From NCBI GenBank assembly GCA_030684555.1, contig JAUXVN010000017.1:1-64000 (forward strand): a stretch of DNA of 64,000 nt, given 5' to 3'. Under the pieces are notes generated by a model, which was not told the origin of the DNA, searched no databases, and saw nothing but the letters and a program-made list of their open reading frames with translations. Of this stretch, positions 35,272-43,866 are shown piece after piece (position 1 is the first letter of the stretch; each line of letters begins with the position of its first letter). This DNA comes from Ignavibacteria bacterium. Lineage in GTDB: Bacteria; Bacteroidota; Ignavibacteria; Ignavibacteriales; Ignavibacteriaceae. The translations under genes and the position numbers were made by a program.

Positions 35272-35931
35272 TTATTTTAATTTAATCATTTTGTTTTCGG
35301 CAGTATAATCAATAGTAGTTGGATTTTGGAGGTGAACTAAATCATCAACTAATGATTTGATCCGCACGATAGATTGGCTGACAATTTTGAAATCGTCATC
35401 CAATTCATTAAAATCTTTAGATTTAATTTCTTCTTCGATATTATTTATAGTCATCATTAAACTACTTAAAGGATTATTGAACTGGTGACCAATTGTACAA
35501 GCCATTTCGACAATGGCTTTTGAGTGTTCAATACTTTTAAGTTCATTTTGTAGATTAAATATTCTCGTCCCCGACCGAATTCTGGCGAGTAACTCTTGAT
35601 TTTCAATTGGTTTAATCAAAAAATCATCTGCCCCCACATCCAATCCGGTAACTCTATCCTTAAGTGATGTTCTTGCAGTAAGAATTATGTAGTAGATTAC
35701 TTTAGTATCATCGTTACTTTTAAGTATTTTACATAACTGAAGCCCGTCAAGAATCGGCATTGTCCAATCGGCAACAATAACCTTGGGAGAAAAAGTTTTC
35801 AAAACATCTAACGCCTCGGAGCCATTATGAGTTATAACAACCTCATAACCGTTTTTGGTCAGAAGTTTTTCTAGAATGAATCGGGTATCTTTTTCATCTT
35901 CGACAATTAAAATTTTATCTGAGTTGTTCAA
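35272..35931 (-). CDS. Receiver fused to a DHp helix pair without ATPase domain
   Basis: A 219-residue protein: a complete receiver (1-120, VEDEKD, Asp55 in VIVADWTMP, Lys in FLIKP), then a helical DHp-like segment with the box GHQFNNPLSS (His149), very like the GHEINNPL box of NtrB-type kinases. The protein then ends: there is no N-, G1- or G2-box ATPase domain. It could act as a phosphotransfer protein with both Asp and His on one chain, or as a dimeric adaptor. It overlaps the single-receiver gene upstream by 4 bases (ATGA). Confidence 0.85.
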   Translation of the reverse strand: MNNSDKILIVEDEKDTRFILEKLLTKNGYEVVITHNGSEALDVLKTFSPKVIVADWTMPILDGLQLCKILKSNDDTKVIYYIILTARTSLKDRVTGLDVGADDFLIKPIENQELLARIRSGTRIFNLQNELKSIEHSKAIVEMACTIGHQFNNPLSSLMMTINNIEEEIKSKDFNELDDDFKIVSQSIVRIKSLVDDLVHLQNPTTIDYTAENKMIKLK

Positions 35932-36323
35932 TTTATCATCAACTTATTAATTGTGTTAAGAAACTGATTATAATCTACAATTGGTTTGACTATAATTCCT
36001 TCAGCCATACTTTCATCTAAAATCGAATTTTCGCGGCTTGAAAGAGAATAAGCCGTAACCAATAAAATCGGGATTTTAGAAAATTCCGCATTTAGTTTGA
36101 TGTACCTCGATAATCTTATGCCATCAATTTTTTGACCGTCTAAATATGTATTTTTTAGGTTGATATCCATTATTATCAAATGAATTTTTTCGTTTTTTAA
36201 CTGATGGATAACATCATCAGCATCTTCAGTAATAATAGGACAAATACATGCTCTTTCGAAAACATATTTGTAAAATTTGTGCAGAAGTTGATCATCTTCG
36301 ATAATCAGTACAGATTTTGTCAT
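35928..36323 (-). CDS. Stand-alone receiver protein
   Basis: A 131-residue receiver of the CheY type without an output domain: IEDDQ acidic pair, phospho-Asp in LIIMDINLK, Thr in LLVTAYS and Lys in IIVKPI. An insertion (NTYLDGQKIDG) follows the Asp strand, slightly longer than in CheY. It starts at the stop of motB and is the first of the receiver genes at the end of the motility operon, so it may connect signalling to the motor or to the kinases downstream. Confidence 0.88.
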   Translation of the reverse strand: MTKSVLIIEDDQLLHKFYKYVFERACICPIITEDADDVIHQLKNEKIHLIIMDINLKNTYLDGQKIDGIRLSRYIKLNAEFSKIPILLVTAYSLSSRENSILDESMAEGIIVKPIVDYNQFLNTINKLMIN

Positions 36324-37096
36324 TATTTTTTATCCATAAATTTCAGAATAATACTGATCCTTCTGTTAACTACATTATACGGATCATCTTTATTGAGTAA
36401 ACGAGAATCGGCATATCCGCGTATTTCTTTAATTTTATTTTCGGAAAGTCCACCCTTTACCAAAATTTTTCTTGCTGAATTTGCTCGATCGGCACTCAAC
36501 TCAAAATTTGTATAACTGTTTTGAGCAAGAAATGGGCGCGAATCAGTATGTCCTTCAATTATTACTTTATTTTGAAGAGTTTCAACCTGCTTACCGATAA
36601 GTAATAATAATTTTTGTGCTTCAGGTTTTAATTGAGCTGTTCCAATTTCAAAGAAAATATCTTCTTTTGATTCCATCATTTCAATTCTGAGACCTTCTTC
36701 AACCATTTCAATTTTTAATTGATCAAGAAGATTCCCTAAATCCGGATTTTTTGAAAGCTCATCAACAATTTGTTGTTTCATCGCTTCCAATCTTTCTACT
36801 TCATTAGCTCTTTCAATTTGCTCTTGTTGTTCGTCAATAATATTGAATTTAGGACCTTGCCCCTGCCCGGGTAAAATATTTTTACCTTGAGTAGAAAATC
36901 CGATTGGATCTTTAAAATATCCGGCTACACTTTGAATAACTTTTTCATCCTGCCCCAAAACCCACAGTACAATAAATAGAGCCATCATTGCTGTAACAAA
37001 ATCGGCATATGCAACTTTCCAAGCACCTCCGTGGTGAACACCGTGTCCCCCCTTGTGCTTTTTAACAATGATTATATTTTCGCCGCCATCATGCAT
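36323..37096 (-). CDS. motB: Flagellar stator protein MotB, pair 1
   Basis: A 257-residue stator subunit. A basic, His/Gly-rich N-terminus (KKHKGGHGVHHGGAWK) leads into one membrane helix (AYADFVTAMMALFIVLWVLG) with the ion-binding Asp. A plug and linker region and a C-terminal OmpA-like peptidoglycan-binding domain follow (IIEGHTDSRPF, LSADRANSARKIL). Together with MotA it forms the ion channel that drives rotation. It starts 2 bases after motA, as usual for this pair. A second, different pair is encoded at 39339-40792. Confidence 0.93.
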   Translation of the reverse strand: MHDGGENIIIVKKHKGGHGVHHGGAWKVAYADFVTAMMALFIVLWVLGQDEKVIQSVAGYFKDPIGFSTQGKNILPGQGQGPKFNIIDEQQEQIERANEVERLEAMKQQIVDELSKNPDLGNLLDQLKIEMVEEGLRIEMMESKEDIFFEIGTAQLKPEAQKLLLLIGKQVETLQNKVIIEGHTDSRPFLAQNSYTNFELSADRANSARKILVKGGLSENKIKEIRGYADSRLLNKDDPYNVVNRRISIILKFMDKK

Positions 37097-37098
37097 TA

Positions 37099-37956
37099 TT
37101 ATTCTTTTTTACCTCTTACAAAATTTTCCAATTCTGAAAAAGTGGGGCGAACGTCTGAAAAAATAGTTCTTCGTGCAAACTCAACTGCAATGATTGGCGG
37201 ATTTCCCTTAGAATAAGCAACTATACATGCTTTAATTGTGTGTAGATAACGAGCTTTACTTTCATTAACTATTTCAAGATTTGTTGCTATCGGATTAACA
37301 TAACCATAGGACATTAATACGCCGAGGAATGTTCCAACCAAAGCGGCAGCAACGTGCATACCAACATAGGCAGCACCTTTATCAATTGAACTCATAGTAA
37401 CGATAATACCAAGAACAGCTGCAACAATACCTAATCCGGGGAGTGAGTCACCTACTTTTGAAATTAAAGCTGAAACCGGTTTTTGTTCAAGTTCGAAAGT
37501 TTCGATCTCAGTATCAATTAGTTCTTCTAATTCATGAGGGGGGATACCACCGGACAGCATCACCTTCATTGTATCACAAAAGAAAGTTTTTGCGAGTTCA
37601 CTATCTATAAATTTCTTGTTTTGTGATAGGATTTCACTCTCTTCCGGTTTTTCGACATGCCTTTCAATGGCTAAAAGTCCATCTCGTTGTGCAACTAAAA
37701 ATAAGTCATTGAACGACTTCAATAATTCCAGGTAGTCTTGTTTGGTAAATGATTCAGATTTAATTAATGCTGGAATAGCTGCAATAATTTTTTTGAGTAC
37801 CGGTAATGGAGCAGAAATAATAAGACTTCCAAGTGCAGCCCCGCCAATCGTAACAAACTCTGCCCATTGTAGCAACACAATTAAATTACCCCCCGCCAGC
37901 AGGAATCCGCCAATTACGGAAAGGGTAACTACAACTGCACCAACAATTACAAACAT
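37099..37956 (-). CDS. motA: Flagellar stator protein MotA, pair 1
   Basis: A 285-residue four-helix inner-membrane protein: two N-terminal helices (VGAVVVTLSVIGGFLLAGG and the FVTIGGAALGSLII region), a large cytoplasmic loop with charged residues that touch FliG, and two C-terminal helices (LPGLGIVAAVLGIIVTM and HVAAALVGTFLGVLMSYG) lining the channel. Its length is close to E. coli MotA. It lies between the REC-HPt gene and motB. Confidence 0.93.
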   Translation of the reverse strand: MFVIVGAVVVTLSVIGGFLLAGGNLIVLLQWAEFVTIGGAALGSLIISAPLPVLKKIIAAIPALIKSESFTKQDYLELLKSFNDLFLVAQRDGLLAIERHVEKPEESEILSQNKKFIDSELAKTFFCDTMKVMLSGGIPPHELEELIDTEIETFELEQKPVSALISKVGDSLPGLGIVAAVLGIIVTMSSIDKGAAYVGMHVAAALVGTFLGVLMSYGYVNPIATNLEIVNESKARYLHTIKACIVAYSKGNPPIIAVEFARRTIFSDVRPTFSELENFVRGKKE

Positions 37957-37965
37957 AATTTACTT

Positions 37966-38691
37966 CTACTGTGTTTTAGGTGATAATTCAAATTCAATCT
38001 GCTGAACAATTGCAAAGATTGATTCACATTTAAGATAAATGGATGACCAGTCTACCGGATTTTTAGCCATCGTTTTTTCTATTTCAATACTCAATTCGGT
38101 AATTCGTGGATAGCCTATTGTACCTCCCGAACCTTTGATTTCATGTATAATAGTTTTAAATAAGTCTTTATTTTTAGATTGGATTGAATCTAATATCGCT
38201 TGTTTTTTAATCGGGAACGAACTTATAAAAAAACTTTGAAGCTGACGTCTTATATCATCATCTTCTGATTCTTGAATAATAGTACTTTTACGGGTTTTAG
38301 TAATGTACTCACCACCGAGAATTTCATTTACCGTTTTTATTAATAATTCTTTTTGTAATGGTTTTGAGATAACCCTATCAGCACCGGCTTCAATAGCAGC
38401 TAATACATTACGTTTACTTGTATTTCCGCTGATAATAATTACCGGAATATTTTTTAATTCATCAATCAACTTAATCACTTGAAGCATTTTTACACCGTCA
38501 AGATTTGGCATAAGTAAATCAAGTAAAATTAAATTCGGTTTATGCGTAACAGCTTTTTGAATCCCCTCAAGTCCGTCCAAGCATGTGATTACTTCAAAAT
38601 CATAATCCAGAAAAAAAATCTTTAATGAATGCCGAATAAGATCGGAATCATCTACAACGAGGATTACTATTTTACTATCTTCGTTATTCAT
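37966..38691 (-). CDS. Receiver-HPt phosphotransfer protein
   Basis: A 241-residue protein with a receiver (1-125, VVDDSD, Asp58 in LILLDLLMP, Lys in VISKPL) and a C-terminal HPt helical domain with phospho-accepting His183 in HEIKGSGGTIGY. Proteins of this build accept phosphate from hybrid kinases through His or Asp. It is the only HPt I see in the window, so it is a natural hub for the hybrid kinases at 13897 and 22559. Its start overlaps the end of csrA by 8 bases, tying it to the flagellar operon. Confidence 0.9.
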   Translation of the reverse strand: MNNEDSKIVILVVDDSDLIRHSLKIFFLDYDFEVITCLDGLEGIQKAVTHKPNLILLDLLMPNLDGVKMLQVIKLIDELKNIPVIIISGNTSKRNVLAAIEAGADRVISKPLQKELLIKTVNEILGGEYITKTRKSTIIQESEDDDIRRQLQSFFISSFPIKKQAILDSIQSKNKDLFKTIIHEIKGSGGTIGYPRITELSIEIEKTMAKNPVDWSSIYLKCESIFAIVQQIEFELSPKTQ

Positions 38692-38935
38692 TGCCGGCTT
38701 TCGGAAGCTTATTAACTTTAAATTTGGTTACATCAATTGTTTTTTCATTGCTCAATTTTGAAGCCTCAATCGCTGTTTGTTTTACTTTTTCGTAAAGTTC
38801 GCCGCGGAATATTTCGATATCATTAGGAGCTTCGATTCCAATTTTAATCTGGTTATCGGTAATGGATATAATTTTAACCCTAATGTTCGAGTTCAAAATA
38901 ATTTCTTCATTCACTTTCCTGGTAAGAATAAGCAT
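38684..38935 (-). CDS. csrA: Translational regulator CsrA
   Basis: An 83-residue RNA-binding protein with the classic start MLILTRKVNEEI and the IKIGIEAP segment of the dimer's RNA face. CsrA represses flagellin or other mRNAs by covering ribosome binding sites with GGA motifs. It is preceded by fliW, its antagonist in flagellar assembly. The C-terminal 25 residues extend beyond the 60-residue core and are Lys-rich. Confidence 0.95.
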   Translation of the reverse strand: MLILTRKVNEEIILNSNIRVKIISITDNQIKIGIEAPNDIEIFRGELYEKVKQTAIEASKLSNEKTIDVTKFKVNKLPKAGNE

Positions 38936-38949
38936 AATTCATCTTCTTT

Positions 38950-39330
38950 CTATTCAACGAACAGTTTATATGTGAGTGAATATTTTTCAAAATCTAAGAT
39001 TTTCTGAAAACCCGATTTATTTTCTTGATTAATATAGACGGGGGCTTTAAGATTAACCGTCATTGCAAGCGGATCCTTGTTGAGAGTAACAATGCCAAAG
39101 GCTTCAAAATTATCAACTTCAGGGTACGCATCATCAATCACACGAATTCCTATTAGCGGGAAAGATATTTCCGGTTGTTCAATTGAGTTTAACCAATAAA
39201 ATAATTCGTCTTCAGTTTTAATAAATACATAATCTTTATGATTTTCAAACCCAAATAAACCATTCTGAAAGCGAACAATCAAATTTTCGTCAAACTCGAT
39301 TTCACCAAATTGTACTGTTGTTATTTTCAT
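38950..39330 (-). CDS. fliW: Flagellar assembly factor FliW
   Basis: A 126-residue member of the FliW family: FGEIEFDENLIVRFQNGLFGFE at its start, FPLIGIRVID in the middle and TVNLKAPVYINQ near the end, all typical. FliW binds CsrA and is displaced by unassembled flagellin, coupling flagellin translation to export. The csrA gene follows after 14 bases. Length and start fit the family. Confidence 0.94.
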   Translation of the reverse strand: MKITTVQFGEIEFDENLIVRFQNGLFGFENHKDYVFIKTEDELFYWLNSIEQPEISFPLIGIRVIDDAYPEVDNFEAFGIVTLNKDPLAMTVNLKAPVYINQENKSGFQKILDFEKYSLTYKLFVE

Positions 39331-39338
39331 ATGTAGAC

Positions 39339-40160
39339 CTATTGTTTTATAATTACTAAATCAACTCTTCTGTTTGTTGCTCTGCCTTCTTTAGTTTCGT
39401 TCGACTCCATTGGTCGATATTCGGCGTAACCGACAATTGAAACTTTATCCGGAGATAACTTTTCACTATCTATTAAAAAATAAGCTGTGTTCAAGGCTCG
39501 CGCAACAGATAAATGCCAGTTTGATCTAAAGAGACCTGAACTAATCGGAATATTATCCGTATGTCCTTCAATCCTAATATCATTTGGTAAAACCGCAATA
39601 ATAGCGGCTAATTTACTAAGCACTAACTTCGAGTTAGTATTCAACTCTGCGCTGCCCGAAGGAAATATAATATCTTCCAAAATATGAATTGTAATTCCGC
39701 GTTCATTTTCTTCAAGTCTAAGATTAGCTTCATACTGATTATCTTTAATAAGCTGATTAACATCCTGCTTAATTTTATCGTATGGAGAAATCTCAAAAAT
39801 CTTTGCCTCACTTTGAATAGGAACAATTTTACCTGATGCTTCGTTGCCAAAAACAGATCCCATAGCGGTAATCATTTTTTCATATTTCAATACATCAATG
39901 TTTGATGCAGCATATAGAATAATAAACAACCCTAAAAGAAGAGTAATCAAATCGGCATAGGTTATTAAATAACGATCTTTTTCACCATCCTCAGCAAAAG
40001 GATTAATTTCGTTATCTGTTAACTTAGCATTCTTTCTTGTTCTTTTTGTGGAAGCATGCTTACCAGTCGGGCTCGCATCATTGAGGGTATTTCCCCACTT
40101 TGCAAAGCCAATACTCCTTGAAGTGACAGCTCCATCATATTTTTCTCTTCTTGATGACAT
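39339..40160 (-). CDS. motB: Flagellar stator protein MotB, pair 2
   Basis: A 273-residue stator subunit: a basic N-terminal extension of about 60 residues, one membrane helix (YLITYADLITLLLGLFIILY) with the ion-binding Asp, and an OmpA-like domain (IRIEGHTDNIPI, LSVARALNTAYFL). The first 142 bases overlap the end of the upstream motA in another frame. No ATG, GTG or TTG lies between the end of that overlap and the membrane helix, so either the overlap is real or translation starts at an unusual codon such as ATT near 40007. The extension has no family counterpart that I can see. Confidence 0.9.
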   Translation of the reverse strand: MSSRREKYDGAVTSRSIGFAKWGNTLNDASPTGKHASTKRTRKNAKLTDNEINPFAEDGEKDRYLITYADLITLLLGLFIILYAASNIDVLKYEKMITAMGSVFGNEASGKIVPIQSEAKIFEISPYDKIKQDVNQLIKDNQYEANLRLEENERGITIHILEDIIFPSGSAELNTNSKLVLSKLAAIIAVLPNDIRIEGHTDNIPISSGLFRSNWHLSVARALNTAYFLIDSEKLSPDKVSIVGYAEYRPMESNETKEGRATNRRVDLVIIKQ

Positions 40161-40792
40161 TTTTTTAGTTTATCGCTAATTGGTAACCAAATTAAGTTCG
40201 CACTAAATACACCCCAAAGGGTTGCAATAAATGCAGTGGCTATATTTTTAATTAAATGATTAGGATCTCCACCGGCATTTGCCAAAGTCATTATTAATCC
40301 CATAACAGTTCCGAGTATTCCCATTGTAGGAGCATATCCTCCCATTTTAGAAAAGATGAAGATATTTGAATAATGTCTTTCCTGCATCGATTTCATTTCG
40401 ATTTCTGCAAGGTATTCAATTGAATCAGGGTCGTTCCCGTCAATTGCATTTCGAATCAACTTTTGACAAAAATAGTACTCAACTTTATTGAGTTCTTTTT
40501 CAATAGCAAGTAATCCTTCTTTTCTTGATCTGTTTGAAAAATCGACAAATGTTTCGATTAAACCGTCAAGTTTGTATTCCTTCGGGAAATATGCCATTTT
40601 CATCAAACCCCAGATTTTCGTAAACTTGTCGAAACCAAATCCGATAATTACAGCTGCAAATGTTCCTCCAAAAACAATTATTAGCGGAGGTATAAGAAAA
40701 AGAGCTTTAAGTGAACCACCTTCAAGAAAGAAAGCACCAAAAATTGATGCAAATCCTAATATCAAACCGTTTACTGAACCGAATTTTCGCAT
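40019..40792 (-). CDS. motA: Flagellar stator protein MotA, pair 2
   Basis: A 257-residue, four-helix MotA: N-terminal helices (LILGFASIFGAFFLEGG and the LIIVFGGTFAAVIIG region), a cytoplasmic loop, GYAPTMGILGTVMGLIMTLA and the HLIKNIATAFIATLWGVF helix. The C-terminus SMLPQKEQ is usual for this family. It is the 257-residue, PomA/MotA-like form, shorter than pair 1, which hints at different ion use or load behaviour. It starts one base into the flgL stop (TAATG). Confidence 0.92.
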   Translation of the reverse strand: MRKFGSVNGLILGFASIFGAFFLEGGSLKALFLIPPLIIVFGGTFAAVIIGFGFDKFTKIWGLMKMAYFPKEYKLDGLIETFVDFSNRSRKEGLLAIEKELNKVEYYFCQKLIRNAIDGNDPDSIEYLAEIEMKSMQERHYSNIFIFSKMGGYAPTMGILGTVMGLIMTLANAGGDPNHLIKNIATAFIATLWGVFSANLIWLPISDKLKKCHQEEKNMMELSLQGVLALQSGEIPSMMRARLVSMLPQKEQERMLS

Positions 40793-42045
40793 TACATATA
40801 ATCCAAAATTGATCTGGGAAGAATCATCGAAGCAATTTTATTTGCAAACTGCAGTGCATAATCTTGTTGCTGTAGTTCCATTAAAGCTTTTGCAAGATCA
40901 ACGTCATTAACTGAAGCTGAAAGCTCTTCAAAATTATCCATTTGATTAATCAACATTTCTTCGGTATTGGTAAGCTGATTAATAGTTGATCCAACTTCTG
41001 ATGTTTTATCTAAAAGATGTTTGGTGAAATTATTTATAAGATCAATTTGTGCTTGATCAGGAATTATTCCATTCTTAATATCTTCTCTAATGTTAATTAG
41101 AGTATTGAAAATGTCAGTTTTCTGATTTGCTGAACTCGTAATCACCGCAGCTTCATTCTTCTCCTTCAATCCACGAAAATCCAATGAAAAATTTATTTTC
41201 TTATCAGACACTTCTATTGATGACATAGAAGGAGCAGCTCCATCAACCGAAATCAATGTACCGCTATTTGCGTTGAAGACTAACTCCTTAGCCGAAGGTG
41301 GGGCAGTATAAACAGAGTTGCCGTCTCCGTCAAGAATATCATAACTGAATTGATAACTATTATCTGCGGTTTTTGTATACGATGAGTTAAAGGTATAACT
41401 GGTTCCCGAAACATCATAAATTGTTGATGAACTTGAAGTTACTGTACCGGCAGCAACACTCTTATCAAGATTACCTGAATGCGATACTATTGTTCCAAAC
41501 AAATCTCTTCCTGTAATATTAACTTGCTGGGTCATCCCGTTTGATATTTTGATTTTTTGTTCACCGGTCATATTACTTGCTAAATCGATAGTCGTTCCAT
41601 CACCACTCTTAGCAAAAGGAGCTGAAGAAAAATCGGTTCCGCCAAAAATGTATTTGCCGTCTGATTCAATATTTGCTAAATCAAGAAGTATGCTGAGTGA
41701 TTTATCTATCTGATCAGTATATAGCGTCAAATTACCCTGGTTTGTTGGATTGATTAATTCAGTCAACTTAACCATTACGTTAGTTAATTCAGTGTTCATC
41801 GAATCCATAACAAATAGAGTTTCACCTAAAAAAGTACGGCTCTTGTTGATATTATTGATATAAGTTTTAGTAGATTCCATTTGATCACTGATTCGTAATA
41901 ATGTAGAAGTGCCGGAAGGAGAATCAGACGGACTATTAATCTTCTTCTGAGTTGCAATTTGAGTTTGCAACTTATTCATTTTTGCTTTTGTTTTATTCAA
42001 GTTACTGAGATAACTATTCGAAAGCATTTGGTCTGATATTCTCAT
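40792..42045 (-). CDS. flgL: Hook-filament junction protein FlgL
   Basis: A 417-residue flagellin relative. The N-terminal coiled coil (MRISDQMLSNSYLSNLNKTK, then KKINSPSDSPSGTSTLLRI) and C-terminal coiled coil (about 335-405, LANALMEL-like LAKALMELQQQDYALQ) are of the D0/D1 type. The middle, about 200 residues, is variable. It follows flgK by 3 bases and precedes motA. FlgL joins hook and filament and is exported by the flagellar type III system. The flagellin gene itself is not in this window. Confidence 0.92.
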   Translation of the reverse strand: MRISDQMLSNSYLSNLNKTKAKMNKLQTQIATQKKINSPSDSPSGTSTLLRISDQMESTKTYINNINKSRTFLGETLFVMDSMNTELTNVMVKLTELINPTNQGNLTLYTDQIDKSLSILLDLANIESDGKYIFGGTDFSSAPFAKSGDGTTIDLASNMTGEQKIKISNGMTQQVNITGRDLFGTIVSHSGNLDKSVAAGTVTSSSSTIYDVSGTSYTFNSSYTKTADNSYQFSYDILDGDGNSVYTAPPSAKELVFNANSGTLISVDGAAPSMSSIEVSDKKINFSLDFRGLKEKNEAAVITSSANQKTDIFNTLINIREDIKNGIIPDQAQIDLINNFTKHLLDKTSEVGSTINQLTNTEEMLINQMDNFEELSASVNDVDLAKALMELQQQDYALQFANKIASMILPRSILDYM

Positions 42046-42048
42046 AAC

Positions 42049-43407
42049 TTATACCATATTAAGAATTGTTTGTAACATCTCATCTGCAATTTTTACTAAC
42101 TTTGCAGATGCATCATACGATCTTTGAAATTTTATAATATTTGTCATCTCTTCATCAATCGATACACCCGAATAAGATGCCTTTTGTTCTTCGAGTTTAT
42201 CTAATACAATTTTATTTGATTCAGCGAAATAAGCTGCTGTCGATTTTTCATTTCCGATTTCACTGATAAGAGCTGAATAATTTTCTAATAGTGTGGAACC
42301 ATTCAATAAACGCTTTGAGCTTATTTCTCCAATTTGAACTGCCAGAGCACCATTACCACTTGTTCCATCTGACGAGATAGCAATATTTCTTGGGTCCAGT
42401 AAAATATCCTCATTAATTTTCAGTTCACCTGAATCGTAGCCGGAGAAGAAATCTAAACCAGTCAGTTGTGGTGCTCCAATAGTGTAACCTTTTGAGTGAA
42501 CATCATTCACAGCACCAATAAGTGTTGTCATTACTTCATTTAATGCATCGTCATATTTTGGAATTTTTTTTGAGTAGATATCTGCATAGGCAAACAATTC
42601 TCCGCCGCTTAGCATTGCAGATGCTTGTCCACCCACGGATTTTATTGTTAAATCTCCATTCACTTCAGACGGATTGAATTCAATACTAATGAAGCGGTCT
42701 GCGGCATGAATTCCACCTATCGAAACACTTGCGGAGTTAGCAGTATCATAAGTAACATTAATATTGGCTAATTTGCTTAATTCGTCGAGTAATAAATCGC
42801 GTCTGTCAATCAACTCATTAGCCTCTGTGCCTTTTGTAGAGTATTCAAAAATTTGGGCGTTAAGTTGTTGTACATCTTTTAAATATTGATTAAGAGTTTT
42901 TGTTTTTTCGGCAAAGTCAGATCTAATATCAGTTTTTACTGTACTTAAGTACTCATTAATACTTTTGCTTTTAGAAGACAACTGCTGAGCCGCCTGGATT
43001 ACTGAATGTCTCAACGGAACTGAATTAGGAGTAACTGACAACTCCTGCCACGAATTAAAAAACTTAGATATCAAATTTGAAAGTCCTAAGTCACCCGGTT
43101 CAGAATAGATTTGTTCAATTTGGCCGATTAATTCCGATTGTTTGTTGCTTCCATAATATTTTTGGTTTGTTGTGCGTATTTGTACATCTGTCAGACTATC
43201 GCGTACTCTAATAACTTCGCTTAATCTAACACCCGTACCCCACATTATACCGCCAACCATTTCAGATTTTTCAGATGCGAAAACAACCTGCTGGCGGGTA
43301 TAATCTTTATTTGAAGCATTTACAACATTATGCGACGTTACATCAAGTGCCTGTCTGTAAACACTTAAACTTCTTCTTGCTATATCAAATACTCTGCTAA
43401 CGCCCAT
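42049..43407 (-). CDS. flgK: Hook-associated protein FlgK
   Basis: A 452-residue protein with the axial-family N-terminus (FDIARRSLSVYRQALDVTSHNVVNASNKDYTRQQ, in part) and the C-terminal helix NIIKFQRSYDASAKLVKIADEML. The LFNSWQELS-like segment FFNSWQELSVTPNS is typical of FlgK. FlgK caps the hook and seats FlgL. It sits between flgN and flgL in conserved order, with gaps of 2 and 3 bases. Confidence 0.93.
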   Translation of the reverse strand: MGVSRVFDIARRSLSVYRQALDVTSHNVVNASNKDYTRQQVVFASEKSEMVGGIMWGTGVRLSEVIRVRDSLTDVQIRTTNQKYYGSNKQSELIGQIEQIYSEPGDLGLSNLISKFFNSWQELSVTPNSVPLRHSVIQAAQQLSSKSKSINEYLSTVKTDIRSDFAEKTKTLNQYLKDVQQLNAQIFEYSTKGTEANELIDRRDLLLDELSKLANINVTYDTANSASVSIGGIHAADRFISIEFNPSEVNGDLTIKSVGGQASAMLSGGELFAYADIYSKKIPKYDDALNEVMTTLIGAVNDVHSKGYTIGAPQLTGLDFFSGYDSGELKINEDILLDPRNIAISSDGTSGNGALAVQIGEISSKRLLNGSTLLENYSALISEIGNEKSTAAYFAESNKIVLDKLEEQKASYSGVSIDEEMTNIIKFQRSYDASAKLVKIADEMLQTILNMV

Positions 43408-43409
43408 TG

Positions 43410-43862
43410 TTAAATTTTTCTATCAAATATTTTATGTTGATTGGCACCATACAAAGCTGTAATGGTGTCTTTAATAAATTTACGCGAATGCTCAATCAAA
43501 TAACTATTTTGTTGATTAAGGTTATTTATTTCATAAGCCAACAGAATAATCTGATTGCGCACTTTGAAAATTGTTTCGTAATTGGGATCATTATTGGTTT
43601 TCATAATTTTCAAAAATTCATTCACAGACGGAGTTTCAAGCGAAATTCCTTCTTTACCTGCAAGCGAAACAATTTCGTTGATTCTGTCTCTTTCATTATT
43701 CCTGATTCTATTAAGAATTCTTTCTTCTTCCTCAACAGCCTTTTCAACTTCAGAGATAACATTTCTTACAATTGCCTTTTGCTGTTCTATCATCACTTCT
43801 TTAAGTGAATGTAAATTATGCAATTGATTAACAAGCAGTTCAAAAAGTTTTTTTGTTTCCAT
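43410..43862 (-). CDS. flgN: FlgN-like export chaperone
   Basis: A 150-residue, almost wholly helical, charged protein with long coiled coils (KEVMIEQQKAIVRNVISEVE). It matches FlgN-type chaperones in size, helix pattern and position immediately before flgK, its usual client. Sequence identity in this family is low, so the call rests heavily on context. Confidence 0.75.
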   Translation of the reverse strand: METKKLFELLVNQLHNLHSLKEVMIEQQKAIVRNVISEVEKAVEEEERILNRIRNNERDRINEIVSLAGKEGISLETPSVNEFLKIMKTNNDPNYETIFKVRNQIILLAYEINNLNQQNSYLIEHSRKFIKDTITALYGANQHKIFDRKI

Positions 43863-43866
43863 TTTA

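Noticed and set aside
43407-43827. Plus-strand open frames opposite flgN.
   Set aside because: They are antisense shadows of flgN, with low-complexity products and no start signal.
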